A stretch of 64,000 bases of DNA, taken from contig CP073743.1 in NCBI GenBank assembly GCA_024397935.1, positions 2,604,001-2,668,000 of the forward strand. The letters are read 5' to 3'. Position 1 is the first letter of the stretch. Every line of letters starts with the position of its first letter. The notes below the pieces were generated by a model. It ran no database searches. It had not been told where the DNA came from and saw only the letters and a list, made by a program, of their open reading frames with translations. The translations under genes and the position numbers were made by a program. The stretch comes from a bacterium SCSIO 12844 (GTDB lineage: Bacteria > Pseudomonadota > Gammaproteobacteria > Francisellales > Francisellaceae). Positions 9,445 to 17,457 of the stretch are shown here, in pieces.

Positions 9445-10740
9445 TTAAGCCATTTCTGGGGTTAGAGTTGATTGTATTTGTTCATCCTCATTCTTTTCTG
9501 CAAATGGTAGAGGGGGAGTATTAGATTGTAAATTTGCTATTTGATTAAATTTATCAATAGCTTTTAAAAAACCAGCATCTTTAGCACAGCTAAAATCATT
9601 TAAAATTTTCAATGATTGATTAAATAATTCAACTAAGGTTTTAAATGACTCACCTAAACCTTCAGTATTTCTAAGTGATATTTCGGTAATTTTAGCTGCA
9701 GTAATTGCTAATGCATTAATGCATTTTTTCATAAAGCTAAAAGGTTCTAATATTTTATTTTTCTCTGAATGCTTTTCATAATCAGAAGTTATAGTATATT
9801 GGCTAATAAATTCTTTTAATTGTCGCATAGCTTCTAGCTTTTCTGGATCAAATGATTTAAATTTTGAGGGTTTTCTGTTAAGATAGCTATCTATATCAAT
9901 TATAAATTTCTCTTTAAATTCCTCGCAATTCTTTTGATATTTGCTAATAATATCTTTAAATTGAACTTTGGTATTTTTATCAATACCATGTGCTGTTTTA
10001 TAATTAATTATTTCGCTATCTTGGATATCCTCTTCTAAGAAACTTTTTGCTCGCTCTAAAGCATCTTGACTACTTTTCCTTTGGGGGTTCGCATTTACAC
10101 ACATTGCAATATGGGATAAAAAATTATTTAAATGCTTTGATTTTACTGGTTCTGGATAGGTCATATCACGTGGTGGTGCAGAATATTCAGGTAAATTTCT
10201 TATCATTTGCAAGGCATTATTTATATTAGTTAATTCCATAAATTGATCATTCTGCATATTTCCCATAGCATTAAGGTTATAATTAACCGTGGCAGTATTT
10301 TTGTCAAATTGATTTAATTTTAATAATTTAGTATATAACTGAGCACTTGATTCCAATGCCTTAATCAACTCGTTATATTGATTTTTAACTGGACTAGCGA
10401 CACTTGCCTGATCTACTGCATATTGTATAACTAATTCATTCTTTAATAAATCAATTACTACATTTGCTAAATATAATATAGATTTATTTAGGCTAACTGG
10501 ATCATTTAAATTATGATTAGCTATCATCCTATATTCATCTTGAATCATTATTTTAAAATTCTTTATCTCTCTCTTTAACGTAGAAAAATTCCATATAGGA
10601 TTTTTAATATAGCCAACAAATGCATTAAGTAACTTTAAAGTAGTTTCTTTTTGGTTATTATCCAAACTTACTACTTCTTGGGACTCAATATCCTTAATCT
10701 TATTTTCAAATAGTTCAATTAACTCTTTATTATTTGCCAT
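9445..10740 (-). CDS. Unrecognised helical protein, paralogous family member 3
   Basis: The frame opens at ATG 10755, but the second ATG at 10740 has AAGGTG 6 nt upstream and gives the N-terminus MANNKELIELFENKI, so 431 residues are preferred. The family blocks are RNLPEYSAPP, PFSFMKKCINA and ELFNQSLKILNDFSC. The tail is acidic and polar (AEKNEDEQIQ then STLTPEMA), a composition also seen in type IVB secretion substrates; that comparison is inference. It is separated by 173 bp from member 2 and by 168 bp from the luxR-type gene upstream, so it may have its own promoter. The function is unknown. Confidence 0.7.
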   Translation of the reverse strand: MANNKELIELFENKIKDIESQEVVSLDNNQKETTLKLLNAFVGYIKNPIWNFSTLKREIKNFKIMIQDEYRMIANHNLNDPVSLNKSILYLANVVIDLLKNELVIQYAVDQASVASPVKNQYNELIKALESSAQLYTKLLKLNQFDKNTATVNYNLNAMGNMQNDQFMELTNINNALQMIRNLPEYSAPPRDMTYPEPVKSKHLNNFLSHIAMCVNANPQRKSSQDALERAKSFLEEDIQDSEIINYKTAHGIDKNTKVQFKDIISKYQKNCEEFKEKFIIDIDSYLNRKPSKFKSFDPEKLEAMRQLKEFISQYTITSDYEKHSEKNKILEPFSFMKKCINALAITAAKITEISLRNTEGLGESFKTLVELFNQSLKILNDFSCAKDAGFLKAIDKFNQIANLQSNTPPLPFAEKNEDEQIQSTLTPEMA

Positions 10741-10772
10741 ATTTAACACCTTCATATTAAACGCAATGCTTC

Positions 10773-10791
10773 ATTTAATGTAAAATTAATG
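10773..10791 (-). promoter_or_regulatory. Tandem CATTAA half-sites, PmrA-box-like
   Basis: On the minus strand CATTAA occurs twice with an 11-nt period (10791-10786 and 10780-10775), 35-51 nt upstream of family member 3. PmrA/QseB-type response regulators bind TTAA half-sites repeated at this spacing, and an orphan regulator of that class is encoded at 34354-35013. Binding is inferred only; in AT-rich DNA such repeats can arise by chance. Confidence 0.25.
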
Positions 10792-10908
10792 ATACGCGTT
10801 CTTATCAATTTAACAATTAAACATTTATTACAAAACTGATCAAATAAAATACAAAACTTTTTGCATCTATTTTAATTTGCTGTTTTACATTAAGAAATAA
10901 ATAGTAAA

Positions 10909-11862
10909 TTATAGTTTTAGCTTATCTTGAGATGCTCTGTATTTCTTAGAAACCCATTCAAAACCAATATGCTTTAAAATACTAAACGTTGAAACTAATT
11001 CTAATTTATTACGCGCATTGAGTTTTTCTTTAGCTTTTTGAAGGTGAAACTCAACCGTTTTATTGGATAAAAACAAAATCTCAGCAATCTCTTTAGCTGT
11101 TTTTCCTTGAGAGGTTAATTGTAAAACCTGTTGCTCTCTATAAGATAAGTTTTGTTTAGCTGCAAGTTGATTAAATACACCAATATCATGCAAAAAAGAA
11201 GCCTTTCTATCATTATTTGATCTTACAAATGGCTCATTACTTTCTTCAATACAATGATTTTTTAAAATAATATTATTATTTGAATAATAGTGATAGTCAT
11301 AAACTGAATAATGCATCTGCATTAACTCTTCTCTTAAAGGCGTACTTTCTTGAATAAAATAATGAATGAATTCACGCAATGCACCTCGTTCATTATGAAA
11401 AATATCTTTAACACCATCTTTAGTATGACCTGAAAACCAAAATTGCTCTCGGCCATATTCTGTATTCTCACAAAGACATAAAGCAATATCTTCATCAGGC
11501 AACCATTTGGCTGCATCCATTTCAACTTGAAGTTTAGGTAAATTCGCATTTAATTTAGCTAATGGCAAAACCAAAGAATCATACTTTGGCCAGGGAATAT
11601 CTTGATAGTATAAATATAATTTTCCCTTAATAAAATCTTCTGCCATTTTAGGCCGGCTACCATAAAAGAAAAATTCACCGCTATAAGAATAGGCAACACT
11701 TCTAAAACCAATAATATTAAAATGCTTAGACAATGGTTGGGCAAGCTTTTGAATTAAATTGCAATATTTCTTAGCGCCTTTATTATGCATCTGCATTAAA
11801 TAATCACCATACTGCGAGTTATTTGCATCAAAATTTTTTAATGTCTCTGGAAGCTTTATCAT
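10909..11862 (-). CDS. LuxR-type transcriptional regulator
   Basis: The C-terminal 65 residues of this 317-residue protein are a LuxR/FixJ helix-turn-helix: LSYREQQVLQLTSQGKTAKE, then a recognition helix around LSNKTVEFHLQKAKEKLNA. The N-terminal 230 residues are not a receiver domain (no phosphoacceptor pattern) and do not clearly match an acyl-homoserine-lactone domain, so the input signal is unknown. It lies immediately upstream of the three-member helical family on the same strand and may control it. Genes of similar layout occur in multiple copies in Legionella-like bacteria, but that comparison is from memory. Confidence 0.85.
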   Translation of the reverse strand: MIKLPETLKNFDANNSQYGDYLMQMHNKGAKKYCNLIQKLAQPLSKHFNIIGFRSVAYSYSGEFFFYGSRPKMAEDFIKGKLYLYYQDIPWPKYDSLVLPLAKLNANLPKLQVEMDAAKWLPDEDIALCLCENTEYGREQFWFSGHTKDGVKDIFHNERGALREFIHYFIQESTPLREELMQMHYSVYDYHYYSNNNIILKNHCIEESNEPFVRSNNDRKASFLHDIGVFNQLAAKQNLSYREQQVLQLTSQGKTAKEIAEILFLSNKTVEFHLQKAKEKLNARNKLELVSTFSILKHIGFEWVSKKYRASQDKLKL

Positions 11863-11962
11863 TTGATATCAACTTAAGTTACCTGTTATACCCATAATCG
11901 AACAAACGCAACATAATATATGTCTGATTAAATACTGTCAAATTGATTACAGCAGCTTAATT

Positions 11963-12706
11963 TTAGCAAAATTTTACATACAGTGGATTATGATCTGATA
12001 ATTTATGACAGTCCAAAACAAATGACTCATCTACTGTTAAGTTTCGATAGAGAATATGATCTAATGGTGATGATATAAATGATTTAATTAAACGGCTATT
12101 TTCAAATTTAACAGAGTTTAGATTTAACTGATGAATTAACTGATCTAATAATAATAATCGACCTGTTCCCCAACTATTAAAGTCACCAGCAATGATTAAT
12201 GGTCCTTGATGTGATAAAGCAAATTCATATAATTGTTGCAATTCTTTTTGATAAATTTGAACGCTTCTAAAATTAATTGCATGCACATTAATTAGCATAA
12301 GTGCATCAGCTGATGTTAAAGGGTAAATACTCACCAAAAATGCTTTATGCGTTCTAAAAATAAACTCTTTATAATGGCTAATTACATAATTACTATGCTT
12401 ACTTTCTGCATTTGATGCTGTTAGTAAACCAAATGATCTATTTTTAAATTCAAGATTAGAAAAATAATACTTTTCATATGCTTCTAATGCTGAGGTTGAT
12501 TGCGCAATACGTTTTAATGATGGGCTTTCCTGAAAAGTCAATAAATCTGGTTTATATTGAGATAATAATTTCATTAAATAAGTAATTTGTTTTGGTTTAT
12601 GTAACTTTTTATAGACATTCCAACAAATAAGTGAAAACGACTTTTTTAATACTGGATTTAGCATAGCTGGCGAATGACGTTTTAAATCAACAGCAGGTTT
12701 AATCAT
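11963..12706 (-). CDS. Endonuclease/exonuclease/phosphatase family protein
   Basis: This 247-residue protein has the metal-dependent EEP fold. SLICWNVYK near residue 27 supplies the first Asn, LLTFQES the metal-binding Glu, IAGDFNSWG the central Asp/Asn pair, and SDHNPLYVKF the C-terminal catalytic Asp-His. The length and motifs resemble the YafD/UPF0294 group, whose substrate is undefined; it could be a nuclease or a phospho(di)esterase. No signal peptide is seen. Its ATG overlaps the stop of the cardiolipin synthase gene by 4 nt, so the two are coupled and a phospholipid-related role is conceivable. Confidence 0.85.
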   Translation of the reverse strand: MIKPAVDLKRHSPAMLNPVLKKSFSLICWNVYKKLHKPKQITYLMKLLSQYKPDLLTFQESPSLKRIAQSTSALEAYEKYYFSNLEFKNRSFGLLTASNAESKHSNYVISHYKEFIFRTHKAFLVSIYPLTSADALMLINVHAINFRSVQIYQKELQQLYEFALSHQGPLIIAGDFNSWGTGRLLLLDQLIHQLNLNSVKFENSRLIKSFISSPLDHILYRNLTVDESFVLDCHKLSDHNPLYVKFC

Positions 12707-14058
12707 AATAATGGCACAAATACTTTCATTAAATTGGCAACAAATTGCTTAATAGGACCCGTTTTCTTAATCTCATGACGTGCATTTAAAATAAACCCTT
12801 CCATCCAAACTTTAATTTGGTTTAAGATTACTTCAGAGTGAAAAAATACACCTAATTCATAATTTAAAAATAAACTTCGATAATCTAAATTAACAGAACC
12901 TAACATCACGGCATCATCAAATAGCACTGCTTTTGCATGCACCATTTCCCCTTCAAAAAGGCAAACATCAATATTAGCATCTTTTAAGCGCTCTAAATAA
13001 TGACTTCTACCAATATCTGCTAGTAAATGATTGGACTTAGATGGCGTTATTAATTTAACATCAACGCCTCGATAGTTTGCTATAACTAAAGCTCTAACTA
13101 ATTCACGAGGTGGAATAAAATAAGGAGTCATAATCCAAATACGTTTTTTTGCCTGGTAGATTTTACTCATTAAAACATTATATACAATATCTTTTTGGAT
13201 ATCAGGCCCCGATGGTGCAATCTCCACTAAATAATTACCACCTGAAGCTTCAGGTAAAATACTTTTTAAACGCTCACCCGTTGCAAATTGCCAGTCATCA
13301 ATAAATAATCGTTCTAATGTTTTTAAGGAATTTCCCTTAAGAGAAAATAAAATATCTTGCCAACGCTTTTTATTGGGCTTAGCACCCATATATTCATCGC
13401 CTAAATTCATACCACCGGTAAATACACAGCGATTATCAATAATATAGATTTTTCTATGATCTCGTAAATTAATCGCATTTTTAAATGGATTTCTAAATAT
13501 GGGCATAAAAAAACGTAAGTTAATACCAAAGCTTTTTAATTTTCTTCTTAAGAAAAAGCTAAAATATAGCTTCCAAGAGCCTACACCATCGGCTAGTATT
13601 CGAACATCAACCCCCTCTTTAACCTTAGTTTTAAAAATATGTAGTAATGATTTAGTCATAACATCATATTGAAATACATAGGTACTGATATAAATACGTG
13701 TTTTTGCTTTCTTTAATTCATCAACAAATGCTTGATATGCTTTAACACCATCAGTATATAAAGTAAAATCATTACCACTAGATGCCGTATCTAAGCCATA
13801 ACCTTTAAATAAGGTTGGAATTAATTTGTCTGACTCAAGTATTATTTTATCTTGGTTTAAACTTGACTGTGTCGGTGTTGGACGCTTTCTAATACCTATG
13901 ACAAAATAAAGTGGCACAGAGATATATGGCATAAATGCCAAAGCTAATGTCCATGCAATAATACTGGTAGGCGTTCTTTGCTTTTGACTGATCACGCGGA
14001 TAAATGCAACTAATGATAGAATATGACAAATTAACAAATAGATATTCCAAAATCCCAT
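12703..14058 (-). CDS. cls: Cardiolipin synthase
   Basis: The enzyme condenses phosphatidylglycerol to cardiolipin at the inner membrane. Two N-terminal membrane segments (about residues 5-22 and 33-54) are followed by two phospholipase D motifs: HRKIYIID with downstream GGMNLGDEYMG, and HAKAVLFD followed by LGSVNLDYRS. The 451-residue length and the N-terminal membrane anchor fit the ClsA type. The 3' end overlaps the EEP gene by 4 nt. It is divergent from the amino-acid permease across 214 bp. Family assignment is strong; ClsA versus other paralogues is not resolved. Confidence 0.92.
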   Translation of the reverse strand: MGFWNIYLLICHILSLVAFIRVISQKQRTPTSIIAWTLALAFMPYISVPLYFVIGIRKRPTPTQSSLNQDKIILESDKLIPTLFKGYGLDTASSGNDFTLYTDGVKAYQAFVDELKKAKTRIYISTYVFQYDVMTKSLLHIFKTKVKEGVDVRILADGVGSWKLYFSFFLRRKLKSFGINLRFFMPIFRNPFKNAINLRDHRKIYIIDNRCVFTGGMNLGDEYMGAKPNKKRWQDILFSLKGNSLKTLERLFIDDWQFATGERLKSILPEASGGNYLVEIAPSGPDIQKDIVYNVLMSKIYQAKKRIWIMTPYFIPPRELVRALVIANYRGVDVKLITPSKSNHLLADIGRSHYLERLKDANIDVCLFEGEMVHAKAVLFDDAVMLGSVNLDYRSLFLNYELGVFFHSEVILNQIKVWMEGFILNARHEIKKTGPIKQFVANLMKVFVPLL

Positions 14059-14204
14059 TAACTACGTATCTCTTTTGATCTCTCACTTGGTTTAAGTATA
14101 GCAACAGCTTCATCCAATAAGAATTGTTATATTAATATTAAGGCCTATCTTTAATCATTTTAGTTCCTAAAGTCGCCAAATACCTACTGATCATTAATTA
14201 CTAC

Positions 14205-14232
14205 TTGCAATTGATCATCACTAACCTATGAT
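14205..14232 (+). promoter_or_regulatory. Candidate sigma70 promoter of the APC permease gene
   Basis: TTGCAA (14205-14210) and TATGAT (14227-14232) are separated by 16 nt. Transcription would start near 14240, giving a leader of roughly 30 nt before the permease ATG at 14273. It was identified by consensus match only. Confidence 0.4.
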
Positions 14233-14272
14233 AGTATCATCTTAATTTAATTACACAGATACTAAAATCATT

Positions 14273-15673
14273 ATGTCCACAGCTAAAATTGGCTTTTTTA
14301 TGCTTGCTATGTTAATGGCTGGCGCTATCGATAATATGAGAAATTTACCAACAACAGCATTATTTGGTACTTACTTACCCTTCTTTTTTATTTTTGCTGC
14401 TTTATTTTTCTTTATTCCAGTTGCACTTGTTTCTGCTGAACTTGCTTCAACCTATACTGAAAAAGGCCATGTTGGGATTTATGGTTGGGTTTATGAAGCT
14501 TTTGGAGATAAAATCGCTTTACTGGCGATTTGGTTTCAATGGATTAACACCGTTTTTTGGTTTCCTACTGTATTATCCTATTTAGCAGCAAATATTGCTT
14601 ATTTAATCTCACCTGAGCTGGTTAATTTCAAGCTTTATTTAATTACAACAATGCTCGTACTTTTTTGGATCATAACGATTATTAACTTAAAAGGGTTAAG
14701 AATATCTGCTGAAGTTGCAAGTATCTGTACTGTAATTGGTGTTGTTATTCCGATGGCTTTAATCATCATATTAGCCATTATTTGGCTTATTATTGGAAAT
14801 CCTAGTGAACTGCATTTTACGCTACAAAATACCTTACCATTTCATAACGGCCATCAACAACTATTAACATTAACTGCCATTATCACTTCATTTTTGGGGC
14901 TTGAATTGGCAACAGTACATATCAGAAGTGTAAGAGACCCTAAAAAAACAGTACCTAAAGCACTCATCTTTGCTATGATTTTTGTTTTAATTACGATGGG
15001 ATTTGGTTCTTTATCGATTGCCATGGTTGTACCAAAACATCAATTAAACTTAGTTGCTGGGGTTTTCCAGTCTTTCCAAAATTTTCTTAATCACTTTCAT
15101 ATTGGCTTTTTATTACCCATTTTAGTTATTATGATTTTAGTTGGTTCGCTTGGAACTATGATCAATTGGATCATCTCACCAGCTAGAGGCTTAATGCATG
15201 CTGCAGAAGATGGTTTTCTACCATTATTTTTACAAAAACGTAATAAAGCCAATGCACCTGGACGAATTTTAATATCCCAAGCAATATTAGTTTCTATTAT
15301 TTCTCTTGCTTATCTTTTAATGCCGAGTGTTAATGGTTCCTACTGGCTTTTAACTGATTTAAGTACTCAAATTTATGTTATGATGTATGTATTAATGTTC
15401 CTTGCTGCAATTAAGCTTCACTATAAACATCCTAATATCGAACACCCTTTCTGTATTCCTGGTAAAACCGCGGGTATGTGGATTGTCACAGTGATGGGAC
15501 TAATTGGTACTACAATTACATTAGCTGTCGGTTTTATTCCACCAGAGAATATTGATGTGGGTAGTAAAATTCATTATGAGATTATTTTTATCAGCGGGTT
15601 ACTTATTGCAATTTTACCTGTAAGCATTTTATATTTTTATAAATCACTTAATTATCGTTCGGCTAAGTTCTGA
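14273..15673 (+). CDS. APC-superfamily amino-acid permease
   Basis: This 466-residue polytopic protein has about twelve hydrophobic segments. The N-terminal signature runs from GFFMLAMLMAGAIDNMRNLP through VALVSAELASTY and GIYGWVYEAFGDK. It resembles the glutamate:GABA antiporter (GadC) branch of the APC superfamily, for example in SFLGLELATVHIRSVRDPKK. The exact substrate cannot be told. No decarboxylase gene is adjacent, so an acid-resistance pair is not supported here. Its last 22 nt overlap the 3' end of the opposing ctpA gene, and no Shine-Dalgarno sequence is obvious. Confidence 0.85.
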   Translation: MSTAKIGFFMLAMLMAGAIDNMRNLPTTALFGTYLPFFFIFAALFFFIPVALVSAELASTYTEKGHVGIYGWVYEAFGDKIALLAIWFQWINTVFWFPTVLSYLAANIAYLISPELVNFKLYLITTMLVLFWIITIINLKGLRISAEVASICTVIGVVIPMALIIILAIIWLIIGNPSELHFTLQNTLPFHNGHQQLLTLTAIITSFLGLELATVHIRSVRDPKKTVPKALIFAMIFVLITMGFGSLSIAMVVPKHQLNLVAGVFQSFQNFLNHFHIGFLLPILVIMILVGSLGTMINWIISPARGLMHAAEDGFLPLFLQKRNKANAPGRILISQAILVSIISLAYLLMPSVNGSYWLLTDLSTQIYVMMYVLMFLAAIKLHYKHPNIEHPFCIPGKTAGMWIVTVMGLIGTTITLAVGFIPPENIDVGSKIHYEIIFISGLLIAILPVSILYFYKSLNYRSAKF

Positions 15674-17046
15674 ATAACAATCATTGCTTTTAAAACATTT
15701 AAAGCTTCATTCAATTGATAATCTTCATGAACTAAATGTTTTTGAACTTTATCCTTATCTTTAATTTTATTGGTATACTCTTCGACTATTTCTTGATCAT
15801 TAACTTCTAACACTTCTTCAGTATTATCATCATTTTGTTCTAATGCATGGTTTAAATGTTCTTCTCTAATTTGCCACTGTGCCATTAATTTTGACTTTTC
15901 TTCATCGAAAGGTACTTCTAATTCATTTACTGTAATATCAGGCATAACACCTTCTGCCTGAATACTTTTTCCTTTTGGTGTATAATAGCGTGCTGTTGTA
16001 ATTTTTACAGCAGAATTGCCATTGAGTGGTAATACCGTCTGAACTGAGCCTTTACCAAATGTTTTAATTCCCATAATAATTGCACGACCATGATCTTGTA
16101 GTGCACCTGCAACAATTTCTGATGCACTTGCTGAGCCACTATTAACTAATACAACAATAGGTAGCCCTTCTGAAGCATCTGATGTTTCTGAAATACCTTC
16201 AAACTTTGATGCTTTTAATCGCCCTTTTGCATAAACAATCTTTTTATCATATTTAAGCTTATTAGCATCCAAAAACATATCAGCTACATCAACTGCAGCT
16301 TGTAAAATTCCACCTGGATTATTTCTTAAATCAAGAATGATTCCTTCAAGCTTGCCATTTGACTCTTTTTCAAGATCTTCTAATGCTTTAAATAAATTCT
16401 TTTCTGTATTCTCTTGAAATGCACTAATACGGATATAACCATACTTATCTTCAATTAATCTTGATTTCACTGAAGTGATCTTAATAATATCACGATAGAT
16501 TTTGAATGTTAAAGGTTTAGCTGAACCGACTCTAACCACCGTTAAAGTAATTGGTGTACCTTTTTTGCCACGCATTAAATCAATTGCTTCAGTTAGTGTT
16601 AAGCCTTTAACTTGGTGGTTATCAATCCTTACAATTAAGTCACCTGCTTTAATACCTGCTTTTTGTGCAGGTGTATCATCAATTGGAGCGACAACTTTCA
16701 CAACTCCATGCTCAATGGTCACTTCAATACCTAAACCACCAAATTCGCCTTTTGTTGCAAGACTAAGATCGGATAACTCTTTTTCATCCAAATAAGTTGA
16801 ATGTGGATCAAGCCGCTCAAGCATGCCCTCAATCGCATTTTCAAGCATTTCTTTGTCAGTTATTTTTTCAACATAAAGTGTTCTAATAATTTCTAATACT
16901 TGAGTAAACTTCTGTACCTCTGCAACAGGCAAGCGTTCTTGACTATCTTCACCTTTAGCATAAACATTTGTAAAGCATATCATAATCAAGAAAATTATGA
17001 TCATTCCCCCCAAACGGAATAATCGATATGTAATCATAATAAACAT
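15652..17046 (-). CDS. ctpA: S41-family C-terminal processing peptidase
   Basis: CtpA-type proteases trim periplasmic proteins and peptidoglycan hydrolases. The protein has an N-terminal hydrophobic signal or anchor ending near YAKG, a PDZ domain (about residues 90-180, GLGIEVTIEHGVVKVVAPID), and the S41 catalytic core with the nucleophile in SGSASASEIVAGALQDH and the lysine in GKGSVQTVLPL. Its 464 residues fit the family. GGGAGG lies only 2 nt before ATG 17046 and 11 nt before the in-frame ATG at 17037, so the start could be either. The C-terminal charged tail may mediate partner binding. It is preceded by ihfA, with a weak hairpin between them. Confidence 0.93.
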   Translation of the reverse strand: MFIMITYRLFRLGGMIIIFLIMICFTNVYAKGEDSQERLPVAEVQKFTQVLEIIRTLYVEKITDKEMLENAIEGMLERLDPHSTYLDEKELSDLSLATKGEFGGLGIEVTIEHGVVKVVAPIDDTPAQKAGIKAGDLIVRIDNHQVKGLTLTEAIDLMRGKKGTPITLTVVRVGSAKPLTFKIYRDIIKITSVKSRLIEDKYGYIRISAFQENTEKNLFKALEDLEKESNGKLEGIILDLRNNPGGILQAAVDVADMFLDANKLKYDKKIVYAKGRLKASKFEGISETSDASEGLPIVVLVNSGSASASEIVAGALQDHGRAIIMGIKTFGKGSVQTVLPLNGNSAVKITTARYYTPKGKSIQAEGVMPDITVNELEVPFDEEKSKLMAQWQIREEHLNHALEQNDDNTEEVLEVNDQEIVEEYTNKIKDKDKVQKHLVHEDYQLNEALNVLKAMIVIQNLAER

Positions 17047-17114
17047 ATCCTCCCTTCTACTCAGGGCAAAATACCAGATGAATTTGGTACCGAAATAGAT
17101 TTTTTTAAGAAAAG

Positions 17115-17138
17115 TTAGAAGCTTGATTAATCTTCTAC
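17115..17138 (-). terminator. Weak hairpin after ihfA
   Basis: On the minus strand TAGAAG and CTTCTA pair around a 10-nt loop, with an interrupted T run (ACTTTTCTT) just downstream. It lies between the ihfA stop and ctpA and could attenuate pheST-ihfA read-through. The stem has only 6 bp with little GC, so confidence is low. Confidence 0.3.
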
Positions 17139-17141
17139 TAC

Positions 17142-17453
17142 TTAATAGCCTCTTTTTCTTCTATCCAATGCTACTTGTACTTCACCTTTTAATTTCTGCC
17201 CTGGTTTAAATGTAACTACAGTACGTGGTTCAATCGCCACTTCCTGACCTGTTTTAGGATTTCTACCGGGGCGTCCCGATTTACGACGTAAATTAAAATT
17301 ACCAAACCCTGACAGTTTCACATCATCCCCTGCAATTAATGTTTTAACAATATCCGTATAAAACTGATCTACAAACACTCTAGCTTGGTCTGGGGTCATG
17401 TGACATGATTTAACGACAGCATCTATCACTTCAGCTTTTGTCAATGTGCTCAT
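17142..17453 (-). CDS. ihfA: Integration host factor alpha subunit
   Basis: IhfA pairs with IhfB to bend DNA sharply at specific sites. The 103-residue protein begins MSTLTKAEVIDAVVKSCHMT and carries the DNA-intercalating beta arm around GRNPKTGQEVAIEPRTVVTF, with the GFGNFNLR core preceding it. The length and the position 4 nt after pheT reproduce the pheS-pheT-ihfA arrangement common in gammaproteobacteria, which supports IhfA over IhfB or HU. The gene for the beta subunit is not in this window. Confidence 0.95.
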   Translation of the reverse strand: MSTLTKAEVIDAVVKSCHMTPDQARVFVDQFYTDIVKTLIAGDDVKLSGFGNFNLRRKSGRPGRNPKTGQEVAIEPRTVVTFKPGQKLKGEVQVALDRRKRGY

Positions 17454-17457
17454 ACGC

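Noticed and set aside
10761-10774. AAACGCAATGCTT shared between the upstream regions of family member 3 and kinase-like paralogue A (58228-58240), with a similar GCATTGCTTC at 9355-9364
   Set aside because: Distances to the start codons differ (about 20, 56 and 84 nt), in one case the motif overlaps the -35 and in another it abuts the start, and shorter cores occur in coding DNA. Probably coincidence.
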